Positions 1 to 12,767 of a DNA stretch of 64,000 bases are shown here, one piece after another. The stretch is from Acanthornis magna (Eukaryota; Chordata; Aves; Passeriformes; Acanthizidae): the NCBI GenBank assembly GCA_036785705.1, contig JAWUZG010000970.1:2638501-2702500 (forward strand), read 5' to 3'. Every line of letters starts with the position of its first letter. The stretch's first letter is position 1. The notes under the pieces were generated by a model. The model had not been told where the DNA came from. It saw only the letters and a list, made by a program, of their open reading frames with translations, and searched no databases. Both the position numbers and the translations under genes were made by a program.

Positions 1-1382
1 ATAAAGAAAAATGAGAAAACTGAGCAACTTCAGAAAATAAGGCAGAAAGACTTCTCAATTAATTACAGCTAGCCCTCAAGATGGAAATGAAGCTATAATG
101 AATCTCTCTGACAAGCTATTGTAATTCAGAAGAAGAAAATCAGTGATTAATCAGAAAGGGTCATGCTATAGAAATTATTCAGTTTTCAGTGAAGCTGAGA
201 GAATGGGGCAAAAGTTTTAAAATGAAGACAGCAAGACACCTCAGAGGCAAAATCTTCATCTTCCCCTCTTCACTAAACTCAAGGTGTGTTGTCCATGGTT
301 CTGCCATAACCTATCTACATTTGTTGAATGATCCTCTAATCTAGCAGGAAAATGTTCCATCAACAAGTACTTTGATGTCAATGATGGAAATGACAGGTAT
401 TAATCATGTATGTTCAGAAATCTACCTTCTGATTCACCAAGGTGGAGAATTAGGATCTTGTAAGATGATTTCTGCTCAGTAAAGTGGGTGGCAGTACAGA
501 CCCTTCTTGACACAAGATCAGTTTCTCTTCATTAGCCTAAACCTTAGTTTTGCCCTGGGGTCATTTGGAAAAAAACCCAGTTAAGATGCAGAAATAAGTC
601 ATGTGAAGGAGAACAAGATCCTTGTATAAGATCCTCTGGCTGCAGTGGATGCATTTTCTGTAGATATATCCAAGAGATAATGATGAAAAGGTCACACCTA
701 GCCCAGAAATACATTCTCATTCCAAAAGAACTGGATACCTTTTATTAGGTGGCTTGATGTATGTGATTGCATCATCACAGCATTAATTCCTTTTTTAGCC
801 ATGGCATATATTTCAGAAAAAAGACCAATATTTATTTTAAAATGTTCAGTGATGGACACCACAGAACAGACCATGGTAGATTGCTCTCCTTGGTCATTTA
901 ATTTCTGGAAAAAAATTGAAATGAAAATCCTGAACTTGTCCAGCATCCACCAATATGGCTTTTGTCAGTGCTTGGCTGCCGTGTCACACTGTCAAATTTG
1001 TATTCCATTTCCTGGGATTTAGGCTGATGATACCATTCTTTTATGCTTTTCTTCTTCATTTAGTGTATTTTTGGGTCTTTCCCTATGAGGCAGGTTTCCT
1101 TAACCTACAAAGATTCTTCTCTTTCCTCAGAGTCATTTTCAGTTTCAACATAATTGTGCAGTACTAATTATTTTTTAGAGGTAATAAAGGGATCAGAAGC
1201 TCTGTCTCTACTCATTATTTTCCCTGTGTGTATCAAATACTACTTTTTGCTTTTTTAACGAGAATATCACACTGGCAACTTGTATGCAGATAATCAATAA
1301 ACATTACTCAAAACATCTTTTCTATCCATTGCTGCTAACATAGAGGCCTACTTTTATGTAAAAATTCCCTTTATTATTCCTC
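1..1382. other. Unique AT-rich DNA, no gene seen
   Basis: I see only short open frames of 60-82 codons with low-complexity or random-looking translations. There is no recognisable repeat, splice-bounded exon or RNA gene. The right edge is set by the TACAT target duplication of the LTR that follows. Confidence 0.6.
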
Positions 1383-1387
1383 TACAT
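1383..1387. repeat. Left target-site duplication TACAT of the 1388-2080 LTR
   Basis: Perfect 5 bp match to 2081-2085, directly abutting the TG end of the LTR. Confidence 0.8.
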
Positions 1388-2080
1388 TGTAAGGGTTGGT
1401 CAAAGAATTGAGTTTTGTCTCAACATTTCTCATCAGAAACCACAGGTGCAGGACTTACGCAAAGAATGCTTTGCCCCTACCAAAGCTGGTACAGAATGAA
1501 AGCTTTGCAGCTGTCTCCAAGTCCCTACTGTTGTGAAAGATCCATGAAGCAAGATGGGACCACAGACCCACAGACTCTCTGCCTCCAAAGCTGACCACAC
1601 CTCAGACACTCCTCTCTTGGCATGTGTGGCCTGCCAGGTAGAGTTTGGCATATCTCCACAAGACTTAAGGGGGAGCAAAGGCAGGTCACAAGGGGGGACC
1701 AGGTGTATGGACTGACATAAAAGACAGCTCTGGAGAAGCTGAATTCCTAAGAGCTTCCCCACAGTGAGATCACATTAATCGATGGCAGAGGCAGAGGAAC
1801 GCCTTCCGGACCGGGACCCCCAGAGATGCCGGACATCTGTGGACCTATGGTGGTAGCTATAAACGCCTTTTTCTTCCCTTTTCTCCCTATCTTTCCCTTT
1901 ATTCTCTTTCTCTCTCTTTCTTTCGCAAGCCACTTTAGGGGCACAATTAATAAAGATCCTGTTTGGATTAAAATTTAACTCCCTTGACTCGCTGAATTAC
2001 TTGCTTTACTTTCTTTTTTGCACTCTGAGATCATAGCTGAAACGAACCATCACGTGCCCGCTTGTGAGTGGACCATGACA
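1388..2080 (+). mobile_element. Solo LTR of an endogenous retrovirus (693 bp)
   Basis: The element starts TGTAAGGG and ends CCATGACA, so it has the TG...CA ends of a retroviral LTR. It is flanked by a perfect 5 bp direct repeat TACAT (1383-1387 and 2081-2085), read as the target-site duplication. Inside, a TATA-like ACATAAAAG lies at 1715-1723 and a polyadenylation signal AATAAA at 1949-1954, which puts U3-R-U5 in plus orientation. A pyrimidine-rich run (about 1868-1925) precedes the signal. No gag, pol or env sequence and no second LTR lie next to it, so it is most simply a solo LTR left by recombination between two LTRs. A 5 bp duplication is typical of ERVL-type and some ERV1-type elements; the exact family cannot be named without a repeat library. 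Confidence 0.85.
1949..1954 (+). promoter_or_regulatory. LTR polyadenylation signal AATAAA
   Basis: Canonical hexamer about 230 bp downstream of the TATA-like box at 1715-1723 and about 125 bp before the LTR end, as expected for the R/U5 boundary region of a retroviral LTR. Confidence 0.65.
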
Positions 2081-2085
2081 TACAT
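2081..2085. repeat. Right target-site duplication TACAT of the 1388-2080 LTR
   Basis: Perfect 5 bp match to 1383-1387, directly abutting the CA end of the LTR. Confidence 0.8.
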
Positions 2086-5000
2086 GCATATAATTTTCTT
2101 AAAAAGAAATCTTTTATTCCCTGCATCCAGTTTCCCAAATGACCAAAGTCCTCTGTCTATGCACCTGTCTCATTTACTCTCTCCACATGTCTAATCAGTC
2201 TTCTTCAGTCTTTATCTCACACAATCTGTATATCATTAGTTATGTAATGATTTTCTATATTCTTCACAGTCATGAATTGTAATGTTAAATTGCAGAGGGT
2301 CAATACTCACAATGCAGAATCCACTAGGCCACATCACTTACTTATTCAAGTAAGTAGATCGGCTTTTCTAGTTTTCTACCTCCTTTATACATCAGCATAT
2401 TATTTCCTGCCAGGCCTCTTGAGCTTCCCTGATAATGAAGATATCCTGAATATCAACAAAAGTAATTCAGACAACGTGTCAGCATTTTTAAGCTCTTAGA
2501 TGCAAGGTATTGGACTTGTTAACTGAAGAAGGCCTCCTTTAAGTAATCATGTAAAATTTGGAACTGCTGGAATATAAGTATTGCAGTGATATTGTATGCT
2601 ATGACTGGATCACAGAACGCTCATTTCGTGTACGACTCCATCCTGTGTTTAATGTAATTCTCAGTTCTGACACTTCTGTGTAGTAATGCACCAAGAATTC
2701 TTTGATTTTTCTGAATATCCTTAGACAAAACTAAATTTCTTAAGTAGTGTGGTATATTTCTCATTTGCAGGCTATTTGTGTAGTTAGAGATATGATTTAA
2801 AATAGTTTTCTCTGATTATTCACATTTTAGTCTTTGAACTCTCTCGACTGATTCTCTCAGCTCTTCCCTGCTTTTAGCGACTGGCCCTTTAAAAGCCTGA
2901 AATATACTTAAATACATATCCACATACACAGTTCATATATACCTCTTTTGACTTTATTCTGTCTGCAACAATAAGTCAGACGAAGTTGTTAAAGTACGAG
3001 AATGTATGATTTGTGGAACCAGATTAAACCAGTATGTCATATTAGTTAATCTCATCAATTTGATATTATTTCAAAGCAGAGCTAGCCACTGACTAGCGCC
3101 ATGAACCTCCTCCGTGAATCACTTAAGCATGAACTCATCTGAGTACTGACACAGCTTGAAAATTTCAAGCAAGTGAAGCTCATCGCACAACTGACATTTA
3201 AAAATATTTAAACATCTCACTGAACAAGGGCGCAGGCCAGCTGCGCAGTGGCATGCAAGGAAGCATGATTCCTGACCACCACTGAAGCAGAGCTTGCCAA
3301 AAATGAAGGAAAAAAATCCAGGGAAGATGGGAATATGTCATGTCTGGCAGGAGTTATAGGTGTTAATCTTGCACACCAAATAAAGGAATGATCGCAGGAG
3401 CAAATTTATCATAACGGACAGGGCTTCATTGGATAAAGATGGTATGCGATCATCTATCAGCACCATGATGTGATATCAAGAATTTTGTTTTTACTATCTT
3501 TCACCATAAGGAACCATTCTACAGGAAGGTTAAGAGAGAAAATGACAAACTTATACTCCGTCTTGGTTGACAAAACTCCTTGTGGCATTTCTAGGACACA
3601 GGGAGCTGAGTCTTCTCCTGACCTTTAACCATATTTCAGCAGCTTGATTTGACTCCTATGATTACTTTCTACAGTCTTAATATTTAGAGTGACAATGATT
3701 TTTGAGGTTTATTTTTGTTAGCTATTTAACTGGAAATTGTGCTGAAAGTCTTTGAGGAAAGTTCCATTGTTTATTTTGTGACCAATTCTATTTCATTTAA
3801 TTCTGAATGCATTTTGCTTATCTGCCAAAATTATTTGCTCAGACCTCAAAATCTGATCTCCGCTATTGAGAGCCACACTGACACTATTTCTTGATATCAT
3901 TTCATGCCTGTCTCTACAGGAGCATACCTCCAAGACAGGAAGTTTCATTTAGAGTGCAAATGCTGACCTGAGACAAGCCTGGTCAAAGCTTTTTTCCATT
4001 TGAAACTGCTGAGCTGCTGAAGTCAATTTCCTGTAGGAAAAGGCTATTTTCAACAACTGTTTGTTTACCATTCAAATACAGGAAAAGACCATGTGGGTAA
4101 CTCCGAACTGAAGTTTGGTTTAAACAGCCTGTCTTAGTTTTACTGTTTATTTTCGTAAAATAGAAACACAGAAAAACAATTAAGAGAAATATTTCACCAT
4201 TAGTATTTCTGCTGAGATTTTGTGTTCCTATTCCAAATTAGGACTAGAAGATTTTCACATTCCTGTGGGACAGAAAAACAGTTTTTCTCTCCCTCTTCTA
4301 GTCTTGTGCAATCACTGAAGATTGGAGCAATTATTTGATGAAGCATATTAAAAGGAATGAAATTATATTGTTGACTTACTAATGATTGAGTGGAGATATT
4401 AAAACTATTTGTAAGAAGGATAAAACCACAAATAAATGACTGAGGGGAACTGGAGGACTTGTCATAAATAAGAGTGGGATGGCATCAGGAAACTAAAACC
4501 AGCTTGATTGTCAAGCTAATGTTGCTTGGTGAGATATAGTAACTCACTATTAATTTTCTAAGAGCTTCAAATGAAATCTCTTACCTCTCATAGATAGTAA
4601 ACAGTCAAAGAGAATGAATCTTCACATTTCCAAATCTCTTGACTGCATTTTCCTAACTTGGTTAGCTGCTTTCATCTTTCAGAGCACTTTTGGAAATGCA
4701 GCTGCCCTTTCATCGGTGTTAGGACATTCTTTTCAAATTTAACGTTTCATTTCATGCTGATGGATTGGTGTATTATGCACTGCCTTGCTGACACTGCTGA
4801 AGCCCAATGCCCTTGGAAAGTTTTTCCAGAGACTATATAAATTGCTGATTCTATTGTATCTGTTGAACGGCTAAGAAATTCTAGAATTTAAATGAACAGG
4901 GATAATGGATAGTTGGCACTTTCAGCTAAAGCCCTAACTTTTGGAAAATTCACTTAATTCACCTGAAATTGTTAGCAGAATTGTGCAGACCAGTTCACTT

Positions 5001-6388
5001 GAAAACTCCAGCTAAGTCTGAGGAGTCACAGCTGCTAAGAGAGGATGTGGAGAACAGAAGTCCTTCTGCTCTCTGAATTGAGGAGGGGAGAATGAAATGG
5101 AGTTTCTTTACAGTTCCAGGGAATCTCAGACCACCTGAATGGTGTTTATTCATTTTAGATTTCTGAAAAAGTTTGGATATACAAATAAACAGTTAATTAA
5201 ATTTAAAAAATATGGGTTACCAACTCTCTTCTCAGGCAAACATGGAGGTAAGAGTTCAGATCTTTGTGTGCAGTGTCAGCTGAACTCATCACTTTCAACA
5301 GATGCTGCCTGAGAGTACCAAGGCATCAGATGTTCTGACAAATACAGCACAAAAAAGTGAAAATGAATGAGCCAAATAATCGGACCTCTGAGGGAAAGAT
5401 CTGTTTATTGTAAGAGAGAAACCAACAAAAGTTATCAAGAAGATCAAAAGCAATAAAACCAGTGATTCCTGGGAGGAACAACTGAAGTTACTAGTCAGAC
5501 TGTTTTATCGAGTTTTTATGACATAAAACTTCTTAACTTAGCTCAGCAGTTTCAGGGAAGTTTTTGTGTCTGATCTCAAACTCAGGTGACTGACTTTGAA
5601 CTCATTTGAGTTTAGGATTAGGCATCTGTTCATTCAGATTTTAGCAGAAAAATGTGAAAGATTTTATGTAGCAATTTAATTTCTTAGCTTGTTAGGATAC
5701 AGATAGAAAAGTAAAAACACTGGTAGCATCTGATTTAAAGTAACTTCATGGCATGTGCATTTAATAACTGCTTGTTTCAAGCTTCTTCAGCAAGTCCAGG
5801 CAAAGGTGAAAATCTAGAACAATGCCATGACATGACAAGAACAGAAGCTCTTCTGTCATTGTCCAGGACCCAGTTTTAAAGGAAAAATATATAATAAAGG
5901 GTAGATTTTGGATTCGTAGACAAAATCTGAACTGGAAGAACAGAAAATCCTGTCAGTATTCATGCTGGGGATTAACTTGGAGCAGTCCACAAAATGTAAC
6001 ACATCACTCCACACACCCCCACCCTTCTGAAAACCATTCTGAAAGAGACAACAGTTAATGTTTTTCACATGGAGTTGCTTAAAACCTAGACCATCTTATG
6101 AGGAAAAATACAGTGACAAGTGATGAAGACAATTTCACTTCAAGATGACTTAGTTGAAATACTGGGAGAAAAAACTCTTCTTGCAGTTTGTTCTCTGGAG
6201 TGGTGATGTTTTACTGGAAACTTCTTTCTTATCCCTCAGAGAAATTATGCAAGCAACCACTTCCAACAATTGTATTTCCAAGATTGTCTTCTTGTACTTA
6301 GTATTGGAGTTACAGTTCCTTATTTAAAAATTTGCATAAGCTTCAGAACATCCATGTACTAAATGCTATCCTGTCCATTCCCAGACCC
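2086..6388. other. Unique AT-rich DNA, no gene seen
   Basis: About 4.3 kb with no recognisable exon, repeat family or RNA gene. Short open frames (60-75 codons) give no recognisable protein and have no convincing splice context. Confidence 0.55.
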
Positions 6389-6480
6389 TTTTTGTTTGTT
6401 TGTTTGTTTGTTTGTTTGTTTGTTTGTTTTGTTTTTTTTGGTGGTGGGGTTTTTTGGTTTTTTTTTTGTTTGTTTTTTTA
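6389..6480 (+). repeat. (TTTG)n microsatellite followed by a T/G-rich tract
   Basis: About ten TTTG units run from 6389 to about 6430. A poly-T/G region continues to about 6480. The long-looking open frame across it (6332-6670) comes from the repeat and is not a gene. Confidence 0.9.
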
Positions 6481-9400
6481 CCTTACTGAAATGTCACAGA
6501 TTTTCATCAATTCACTCCTAACCTGCATTGCTATGAAGAAGAATAATCAGTTACAGGAGGGTTTTGTGGAGATCAGTTCAGTCTTGCTGTGGCTATTGTT
6601 TTCAGACAATTTTAAAATTACCTATTTTGTACTTTATAAAATACTTGAAATAGAAATTTTAAATGGATAAGGATGCAATAAACAACATTTTAAAAGTGTA
6701 TCTTAGTTTATTTAATTTTACTTATTAACAGTACAAAGAATATTTACTTCCCAGACCTCAATGACTTGCCTAGCACACACCCTAGGGTGTCTGTTCACCC
6801 CACTTTTCCCCACTTCTAACCCCTAGCTCACAGCAGTGTCTTTTTTTTCCTTTTTATCATCCTAAAGGAAATTAAGGACCATTTTCTCCTCTTTTTTTTT
6901 TTTTAATTTTCCTAAACTCTGAATAAATTATCCTTTTTCTAGTGCTGAAAGTCTACATAATTTCTTGATTATAGCAGTAAATAATAATAACCATATATAT
7001 TAGAAGTGGAAAGAAGTATTGCTACTAACTTGAAATGAAAATACCATAAGCTGTGAGAAATCTATAAGGACCCTGAGGACTATGACAAGTCCTAAGGCCC
7101 TGGCCAGCCTTGCCTGCAATCCCCACCCACACCCTCTTCCCATGGGCCCAGAAACCTCACTTCAGCTCACACATCGTCCCTTGGGCCTATTGAAAAATGA
7201 AAGCACTTTCTATTTTAATTAATGATTTATTTTTTCTGTCCCAACCTACCCCCAAAAAGAGTAATCCATTTTCTGGAAAGATTCTCTTGGAGGATTATAA
7301 TGTGGCGCAGCAGGCATCTTGGACTGTATTCTGTCATAGTTATAAACCGTTCAACAGTTGCATCAGGATCTCCAGCCTATGCCTATTTTCAGACCTGAGC
7401 ATCCAGTAAACCTAACAGTAAGACAGGATCTATGTAGCATCAAGGCAAGTGTGTTATGGAACATTGTATCAAAACGTTAGGCAATTTCCTGAAGTCTTTC
7501 TTGACTTGCCATGTGACTAAGAAATAAGACAAAGAAGTACTTACTTATTTTCCTTCAGTTATCCTGCTTTGATTTTCTCAAGTGGGCCAAGCGGCCAATA
7601 GCAAGGGAATTTTTTATTCTTGTTATCCCAGCTGACAGGGAAACCCAAAGCCTTGGATGGCAAGGCACATAACCGGCTCTGACCATAAACCAGATGAATA
7701 TTATGTGATAGATGGGAAGACTACAAACTTCTTTATAAAACCATTTAGGAAGCCCCAGTACTTCTGCTGTTGGCCGTATACAGATCAGTCTTCAGAGAGA
7801 AATTATCACCACCGCAAAATAATTCATAAAACAGTAACATGGTCTTTCCTTAGGAAAAGCTTTCTGCCTTCCCAAAGGAGCTTTGAGTCTCATCTGAGCC
7901 TTTGCAAGCTGCACGCTCGTTAGCTGTCACATTAGCAGAAAACAATGGAAAACAGAAGAATAGGCTTTCAAATAACTTCGCACCATGTTGATGGCAAGAG
8001 ATTGCATTGGGAGCTTCACATCAGTCAGAGGGACTGTTGCCCTCAGAGTGCAGCTGAGGACAGCAGTGCCAGTGGTTGTTAAGGGCTTGCTGAGTAGTGC
8101 TGCTTAGGATCTGAGTCCCACAGGGCAAGGAGCCTTCCTCAAACCTCTGACCTTCCAAATGCAGCTCATTTCATGTAATCTGTCTTTGCTGTGCTTTGCT
8201 ATGTTGAGGGGAAACAGAAACAAGGTTCTCAGCACCCCTCCTGTCACCTTTTATCTCTTAATTCCTTATTTCTGGCCAGTACAGAGAAATAAAAATAATG
8301 ACAATAACAACAATAATAACACTCATGAGGATAGAGCCTGCATGACAGTAAAATATTCATCATAGCTACTGCATTTGATAGAACACTTCATAGTTTCTTC
8401 TTGGTCCATTAAAAAAGTTTCCGGCAGAGCTTCTGCAGACTCTTTCTTCTGCCTACTGCATATAAGCACAGCCCTTGGACCTAGGGAATCAAACTAGTAA
8501 TTATTTTGCATAGTGCCTCGCATCCAACTATGCCAACAGTCAGAATGCTTCAGCAGTTGGCAGAAAGAGGCTTCCTTGCTCAGGGGTAAGTTTCTGCCAA
8601 CTTGCAGGCAGAGCTGTCTTTGTATCTTTTTAAAAATATCACCTTGAGGGATGAGTTTTGAAGGCATGTTGGCTGTGAATTCCACTTAAATGTGTCTCAA
8701 TCTGATTAGGTGTTTGATGGGTATCCCTAATCATTTTAAAGGCTTTTGAAAACCTGGACATACATAGTAGAGAAACTTCTAAGAGGTTTGAAAATAGAAA
8801 TAATTCAATAGTCTAAATATGTCGTGGAATTTAGTTGTTTACCAAGACTTTCAAAAGCATATGTATGCCTGAGTAGGTGCTGAAAATATAGATCTAGGTT
8901 GTTAAATTACAAAAATATTTAAGAAGCTTTACAGCAACTTTCTCTTTGAGAGTATTTCCTTCACTAAATGGCTGGTAGACAAATAATAATAACTAGTGAA
9001 TTAATTACTGAATAAAACTAGGTGAAATGCCATGAAGAAAGTACAGAAATTGGATAAATGCAAATATAAATATGCATACAAACATTTTGGCATGTGAAAC
9101 TTTCATCAAGTTGGTCATAAGATCAAATTAAACTTATCTTGGCATGAACAGATGCCATTACACTTAGAATTGTTGTTGAAGGCATGGAGGATTATATCCT
9201 GTCTCTGTATTTGTTTTATATCCATGTTTTCAATTTTGAGCCTACTGGTGTGTTTATATGATTGGCTCATCTATATGGAATTTTGAAATCTGTGATTACT
9301 AAATAAATAAAGTATAAACAAGTCATTATTGTATCTGGAAAGAGACGACACTCTGCATACATAGGAAAGCACAATCAGGACAGCTGTGCTAACGCAAGTT

Positions 9401-10329
9401 CTGGCTCTAAATGCCTCATGAATCCCTCTTTTCTTCCAAGTTAACCCCCTAGAACCTGCCAGTGGTGCTTTTACTGTGCACATTAAAAAAAAGCAAAACA
9501 CTTTTTTTCCCACCTAGCTAATAATTTATTGGTAACAGGACACTGATGTCAGTTTACAGATGTTCCAGTTTTCCAGTTTCCTTCAAATTAGGTAAAGATT
9601 TGTATATTCACATAAAGCTTTGACTGTTTCCATCATCCCTTTGTTCTCTGCCATACACTGAGCCCTAAATATGAACTGGTTGCATGTCTTTGTCTTCCCA
9701 GGGAATGTGCAAATTCCCTGCAGAATGACACTGATTGACTCCCCTGTCTCCTGGGGGTCTGGATGGGTTTGACTAAGTCTGAACCTGGACAGTGTTCAGT
9801 GCTGACAAACCCTGCAGGGCATGCTGCAGCTCTGCTGCCATCTCATCTCTCTGAGCACTGACATTTTGGCTTTGTCTCTTGAGTTTCAGTCCTTGATTGT
9901 TAGAGGTGTACAAGAAAAATTTTGGCATATTATACCTTTCTGTATCCCAGATGCTGGGCTGGATATGCAGCTTAGGCCCTGGGCAAGCTGCTCTCATGTT
10001 GGCCCTGAAGGTCATTCTGCTCTCCATTGCTTCTCTTGCTTCTTCTGTTATCAGTGTTTTCCACCTCAGCATGTGGACAGGCCAGAGGGTGGATTGACAA
10101 GAACCTTTTGAAATTCAGCAATGACAGATTGGTGAGTCCTACCCCTGGTGTGCTGAACGTCTTTCAGTCCCACAGGCTGGAGACTCTCTGAGAAACTCTG
10201 AGGAAAAGGCTCCAGGTGGGAAGGGGTAGAGGAATTTTCCTGTCAAGTCAGGCTGTGGGACCCAGGAGTGTACAGCCTGGGGAAGACATAGCTTCATGGA
10301 ATATGACAGCAGCCACCCAGGGCTATGGG
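6481..10329. other. Unique AT-rich DNA, no gene seen
   Basis: No recognised gene or mobile element. Small features include poly-T at about 6891-6904, an AAT/AAC-rich low-complexity patch at about 8290-8320, and a locally GC-richer part at about 9740-10330 with overlapping open frames on both strands (9773-10072 minus, 9821-10111 plus). None of these resembles a protein family I know. The GC-richer part could be an old, unrecognised upstream section of the CR1 fragment that begins near 10330. Confidence 0.5.
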
Positions 10330-10655
10330 GGTGTCATGGAGTCGGTGCAGCCAGGCTGATCACAGTGCTTCAGGGCAGGAGTATGTGAGACAATAGGCGT
10401 AAGTTGAAAAAAGAGACCTTCACAGTGGATATAAGCATTCCTTTTCCCACAAGGAGAAGCAAGCAGTGGAACTGGTTGCTCAGAGATGCTGCACAGTTTC
10501 TGTTCTTGGAGGTTTTCCAGATGGAGGTTTTCCAGATGCAAGTGGATAGATCCTGGAGCAATCCAATCTGATCTCAGAGGTGAGACTGCTGTGAGTAAAA
10601 GGATGGATGCAAGACCTTTCCAATCTGAAATGTGCTGTGATCATGTAATTTTCTA
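10330..10655 (+). mobile_element. CR1 LINE fragment, diverged 3' region
   Basis: This segment follows the usual order of CR1 3' sequence: an ACAATAGGCGTAAGTTGAAA-type stretch (about 10391-10410), a GTGGAACTGGTTGCTCAGAG-type stretch (about 10467-10486), then a GGAGGTTTTCCAGAT block and the GATCCTGGAGCAATCC-type tail. These correspond to the region just upstream of the CR1 3' end, well diverged, so an old insertion. The clean terminal ATTCTATG repeats are missing. It also carries an internal 15 bp tandem duplication (10508-10537). The left edge is uncertain. Confidence 0.6.
10508..10537 (+). repeat. 15 bp tandem duplication inside the CR1 fragment
   Basis: The 15-mer GGAGGTTTTCCAGAT occurs twice head to tail (10508-10522, 10523-10537) with no mismatch. 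CR1 copies normally carry this block once. Confidence 0.9.
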
Positions 10656-10708
10656 TTGCCATTTCGTTTTGGGCAGTGGACCCCCATAGTCAATGTCAGA
10701 AAAAAAGA

Positions 10709-10746
10709 AAATCATTTACATAACTCTAAATCATTTACATAACTCT
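10709..10746 (+). repeat. 19 bp tandem duplication
   Basis: AAATCATTTACATAACTCT is repeated head to tail without mismatch (10709-10727, 10728-10746), a small recent-looking duplication in unique sequence. Confidence 0.9.
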
Positions 10747-11888
10747 AAATGTTAAAAGTTTGGGAATTGTAGCAACTTTAGAAAGGAGAAAGGTAAGACT
10801 AAATACTGTGGTGTTGAAAGTGGGTGATGGGGTTGGGTTTCTTCTTTCATGAAGAAACAATGAAGAATAGGGACACATGGTCAAGGAGAAAGTAAATGGA
10901 AATGATAAGGGTTGGGATGCAGAAATGAGTTATAGGTAGTGAGATAGGAAGCAAATTGCTTCAAGGAGACATTAAAGGGAACAGGAAAATGATTTTGAAA
11001 CACTTAATAATCTTATTTCAGAGATGAGTGCTTCGTTATGAGTTTGTCTTGGAGCTTTTCTGTTCCTAAAAGCATGTAGTAAAAGTGCCTTTTCAGTGTC
11101 ACTCAAAAAATTTAAAGCCTGCACTAACTACTAATTTTGTCTATCCTTATAGAAAGAATATCACTATTGCTTTCACATTTTTCTCTCAGGGCTATGGGTC
11201 GCACCACGCCAACTATTAGTAATGGGTGGCAATATCTCTGGCTCAGAAAGCCTGGATTAGTTCCCAGCTTTGTTGTTATCACAACATTGTATTGTTTGGG
11301 AAAAGGATAAGACCGTGTACAATATTTTATCTCTGAAAGCACAAAGCCTGGGAATATGAAAAAACAGACACCAGTTTTGTTTTATTTTTAAACATGAGAA
11401 AAAGAAAAAAGGGTGTTATATATTTTAAAAATCACTGATTATATTAATGTGTTTACATTAAAATTATGGTACTGGATATTGCCTTGAAAAAGCATCTAGC
11501 ATTAACCCTAACTTTGGGTTATTTGTGCGTCAGGATAAGTAAACCTGTGGGAAAAACTTTGTAGGAAGCTACTTGTTTAAGGACCAGGTTTGGTTTCTGT
11601 TACTCCTTCCTGCTGATGCTTATTCGTGTAATCAGTGAGGTTTAGTGGCAAAGTCCCACTTTATTTTGAGTAATAGTGAAAAGAATCTGTCCTTTACTCA
11701 TGTTGCATTAATTTCTACTTTAAATATCAATCCTAATTCAAAGATCTAGGCTAAGATTAAAAATAGCCGTATTTTAAACTCTCCAGCCACTTTGCCTTTG
11801 TTTTTTAGGAATGTTATCATATCACTATTTTCAATGGTCTTGACATCTTCCATTCATATTATTTCTTAGTGATACACCACTACTGTCA
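10747..11888. other. Unique AT-rich DNA, no gene seen
   Basis: No recognisable repeat or coding segment. A minus-strand open frame of 72 codons at 11124-11342 has no recognisable domain. Confidence 0.5.
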
Positions 11889-11889
11889 A

Positions 11890-12111
11890 AGAAAAGGAAC
11901 ACTGAAAATGAAGAAGAGATAAGAGCTTTTGCAAGAGCTGTTAGCAATGCCCCCTGAAGCAGACAAAAGAACCCACTTGAGGGTGACACAATATTTCTTT
12001 GACAATTTTAGAAACATACCAAATCCTTTGATGATTGATACTGAAGATATCTTTCAGATGTTTAGAAACAGGGATTTTTTTGTAATAAATTGTTTGGCTT
12101 CTGTTCTGTGA
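11890..12111 (+). pseudogene. Possible gene relic, unrecognised
   Basis: The open frame from 11929 to the stop at 12109-12111 has balanced, protein-like composition, with stretches such as QELLAMPPEADKRTHLR and NIPNPLMIDTEDIF. In the same frame an in-frame TAA lies just upstream at 11920-11922, after a lysine-rich stretch, so it cannot extend without a break. There is no good splice acceptor at the left edge, and the final residues run into AT-rich sequence. I do not recognise the family. The helix-like PPE..RT pattern loosely resembles linkers before cyclic-nucleotide-binding domains, but that is too weak to use as a call. It may be a decayed exon or chance. Confidence 0.2.
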
Positions 12112-12647
12112 GGAGGGAAGTTCTCTAATTTGTGCCTCAGGTAACTGCTACGAAGTTATAAAGTAATGAATAAATACACTGTTCTGCATCAAGTACTTCT
12201 GTTTAGCCTAATTTAACACTTAAACTTTGTCTCAAGTGCTGAAATTTCTATTTGTAGGAGAGAAAACCATCTTTCATCTTGAAAAAGATATCAACTACAC
12301 ATGGTATTGAACGCATATAATCTATTATTCTGCATAACTTTGAGGATTTGAAAAGGAAGTTAAAATATTATTCTAAAACTTCTTGAGATAAAGCTCCATG
12401 CGACACTGTAGTCTGGCAGGGATGGGGCCTTGGGAGACCCTGCTTGAGTGTTTCTTGCCTTTTCATGGGGCACAGCCCAGTGAGGAATTTGCCATGAGAT
12501 GGTTTGGGTAGGATGGGCCATGTCTTGTCTCCAGTCAGGGACTGCATCCCCTTTACGGCTGTAGACCCCAGGGCCCACAGGCTTCTGTGAAATGGCCCAT
12601 GGCTTCCAATCCTGCACTGCTCACAAGCACTGCCCTTGCTCCCTCTC

Positions 12648-12700
12648 ACCTCCCTCACATTCCTCACCTCCCTCATCTCCCTCACCTCCTCCTCACCTGC
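12648..12700 (+). repeat. Imperfect CTCACCTCC low-complexity repeat
   Basis: Several imperfect 9-12 bp units built from CTCACCTCC and CTCACATTC occur in tandem in the flank of the ITPRIPL1-like copy. Confidence 0.75.
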
Positions 12701-12767
12701 TGGTCCCTCACTCTAAGCAGCTTCAGCTCCCTGCTACCTCCCACGCAGCCCTGTTGAGCAAACATTT

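Noticed and set aside
6332..6670. 112-codon open frame rich in Phe, Val and Cys
   Set aside because: Produced by the (TTTG)n microsatellite and adjoining T/G tract.
7657..7923. 88-codon open frame beginning ATGGCAAGGCAC
   Set aside because: Composition is plausible but I recognise no family and see no acceptor, donor or upstream exon.
9773..10111. Overlapping 96-99 codon frames on both strands
   Set aside because: No domain recognised. Open on both strands in a GC-richer patch, which suggests composition and not coding.
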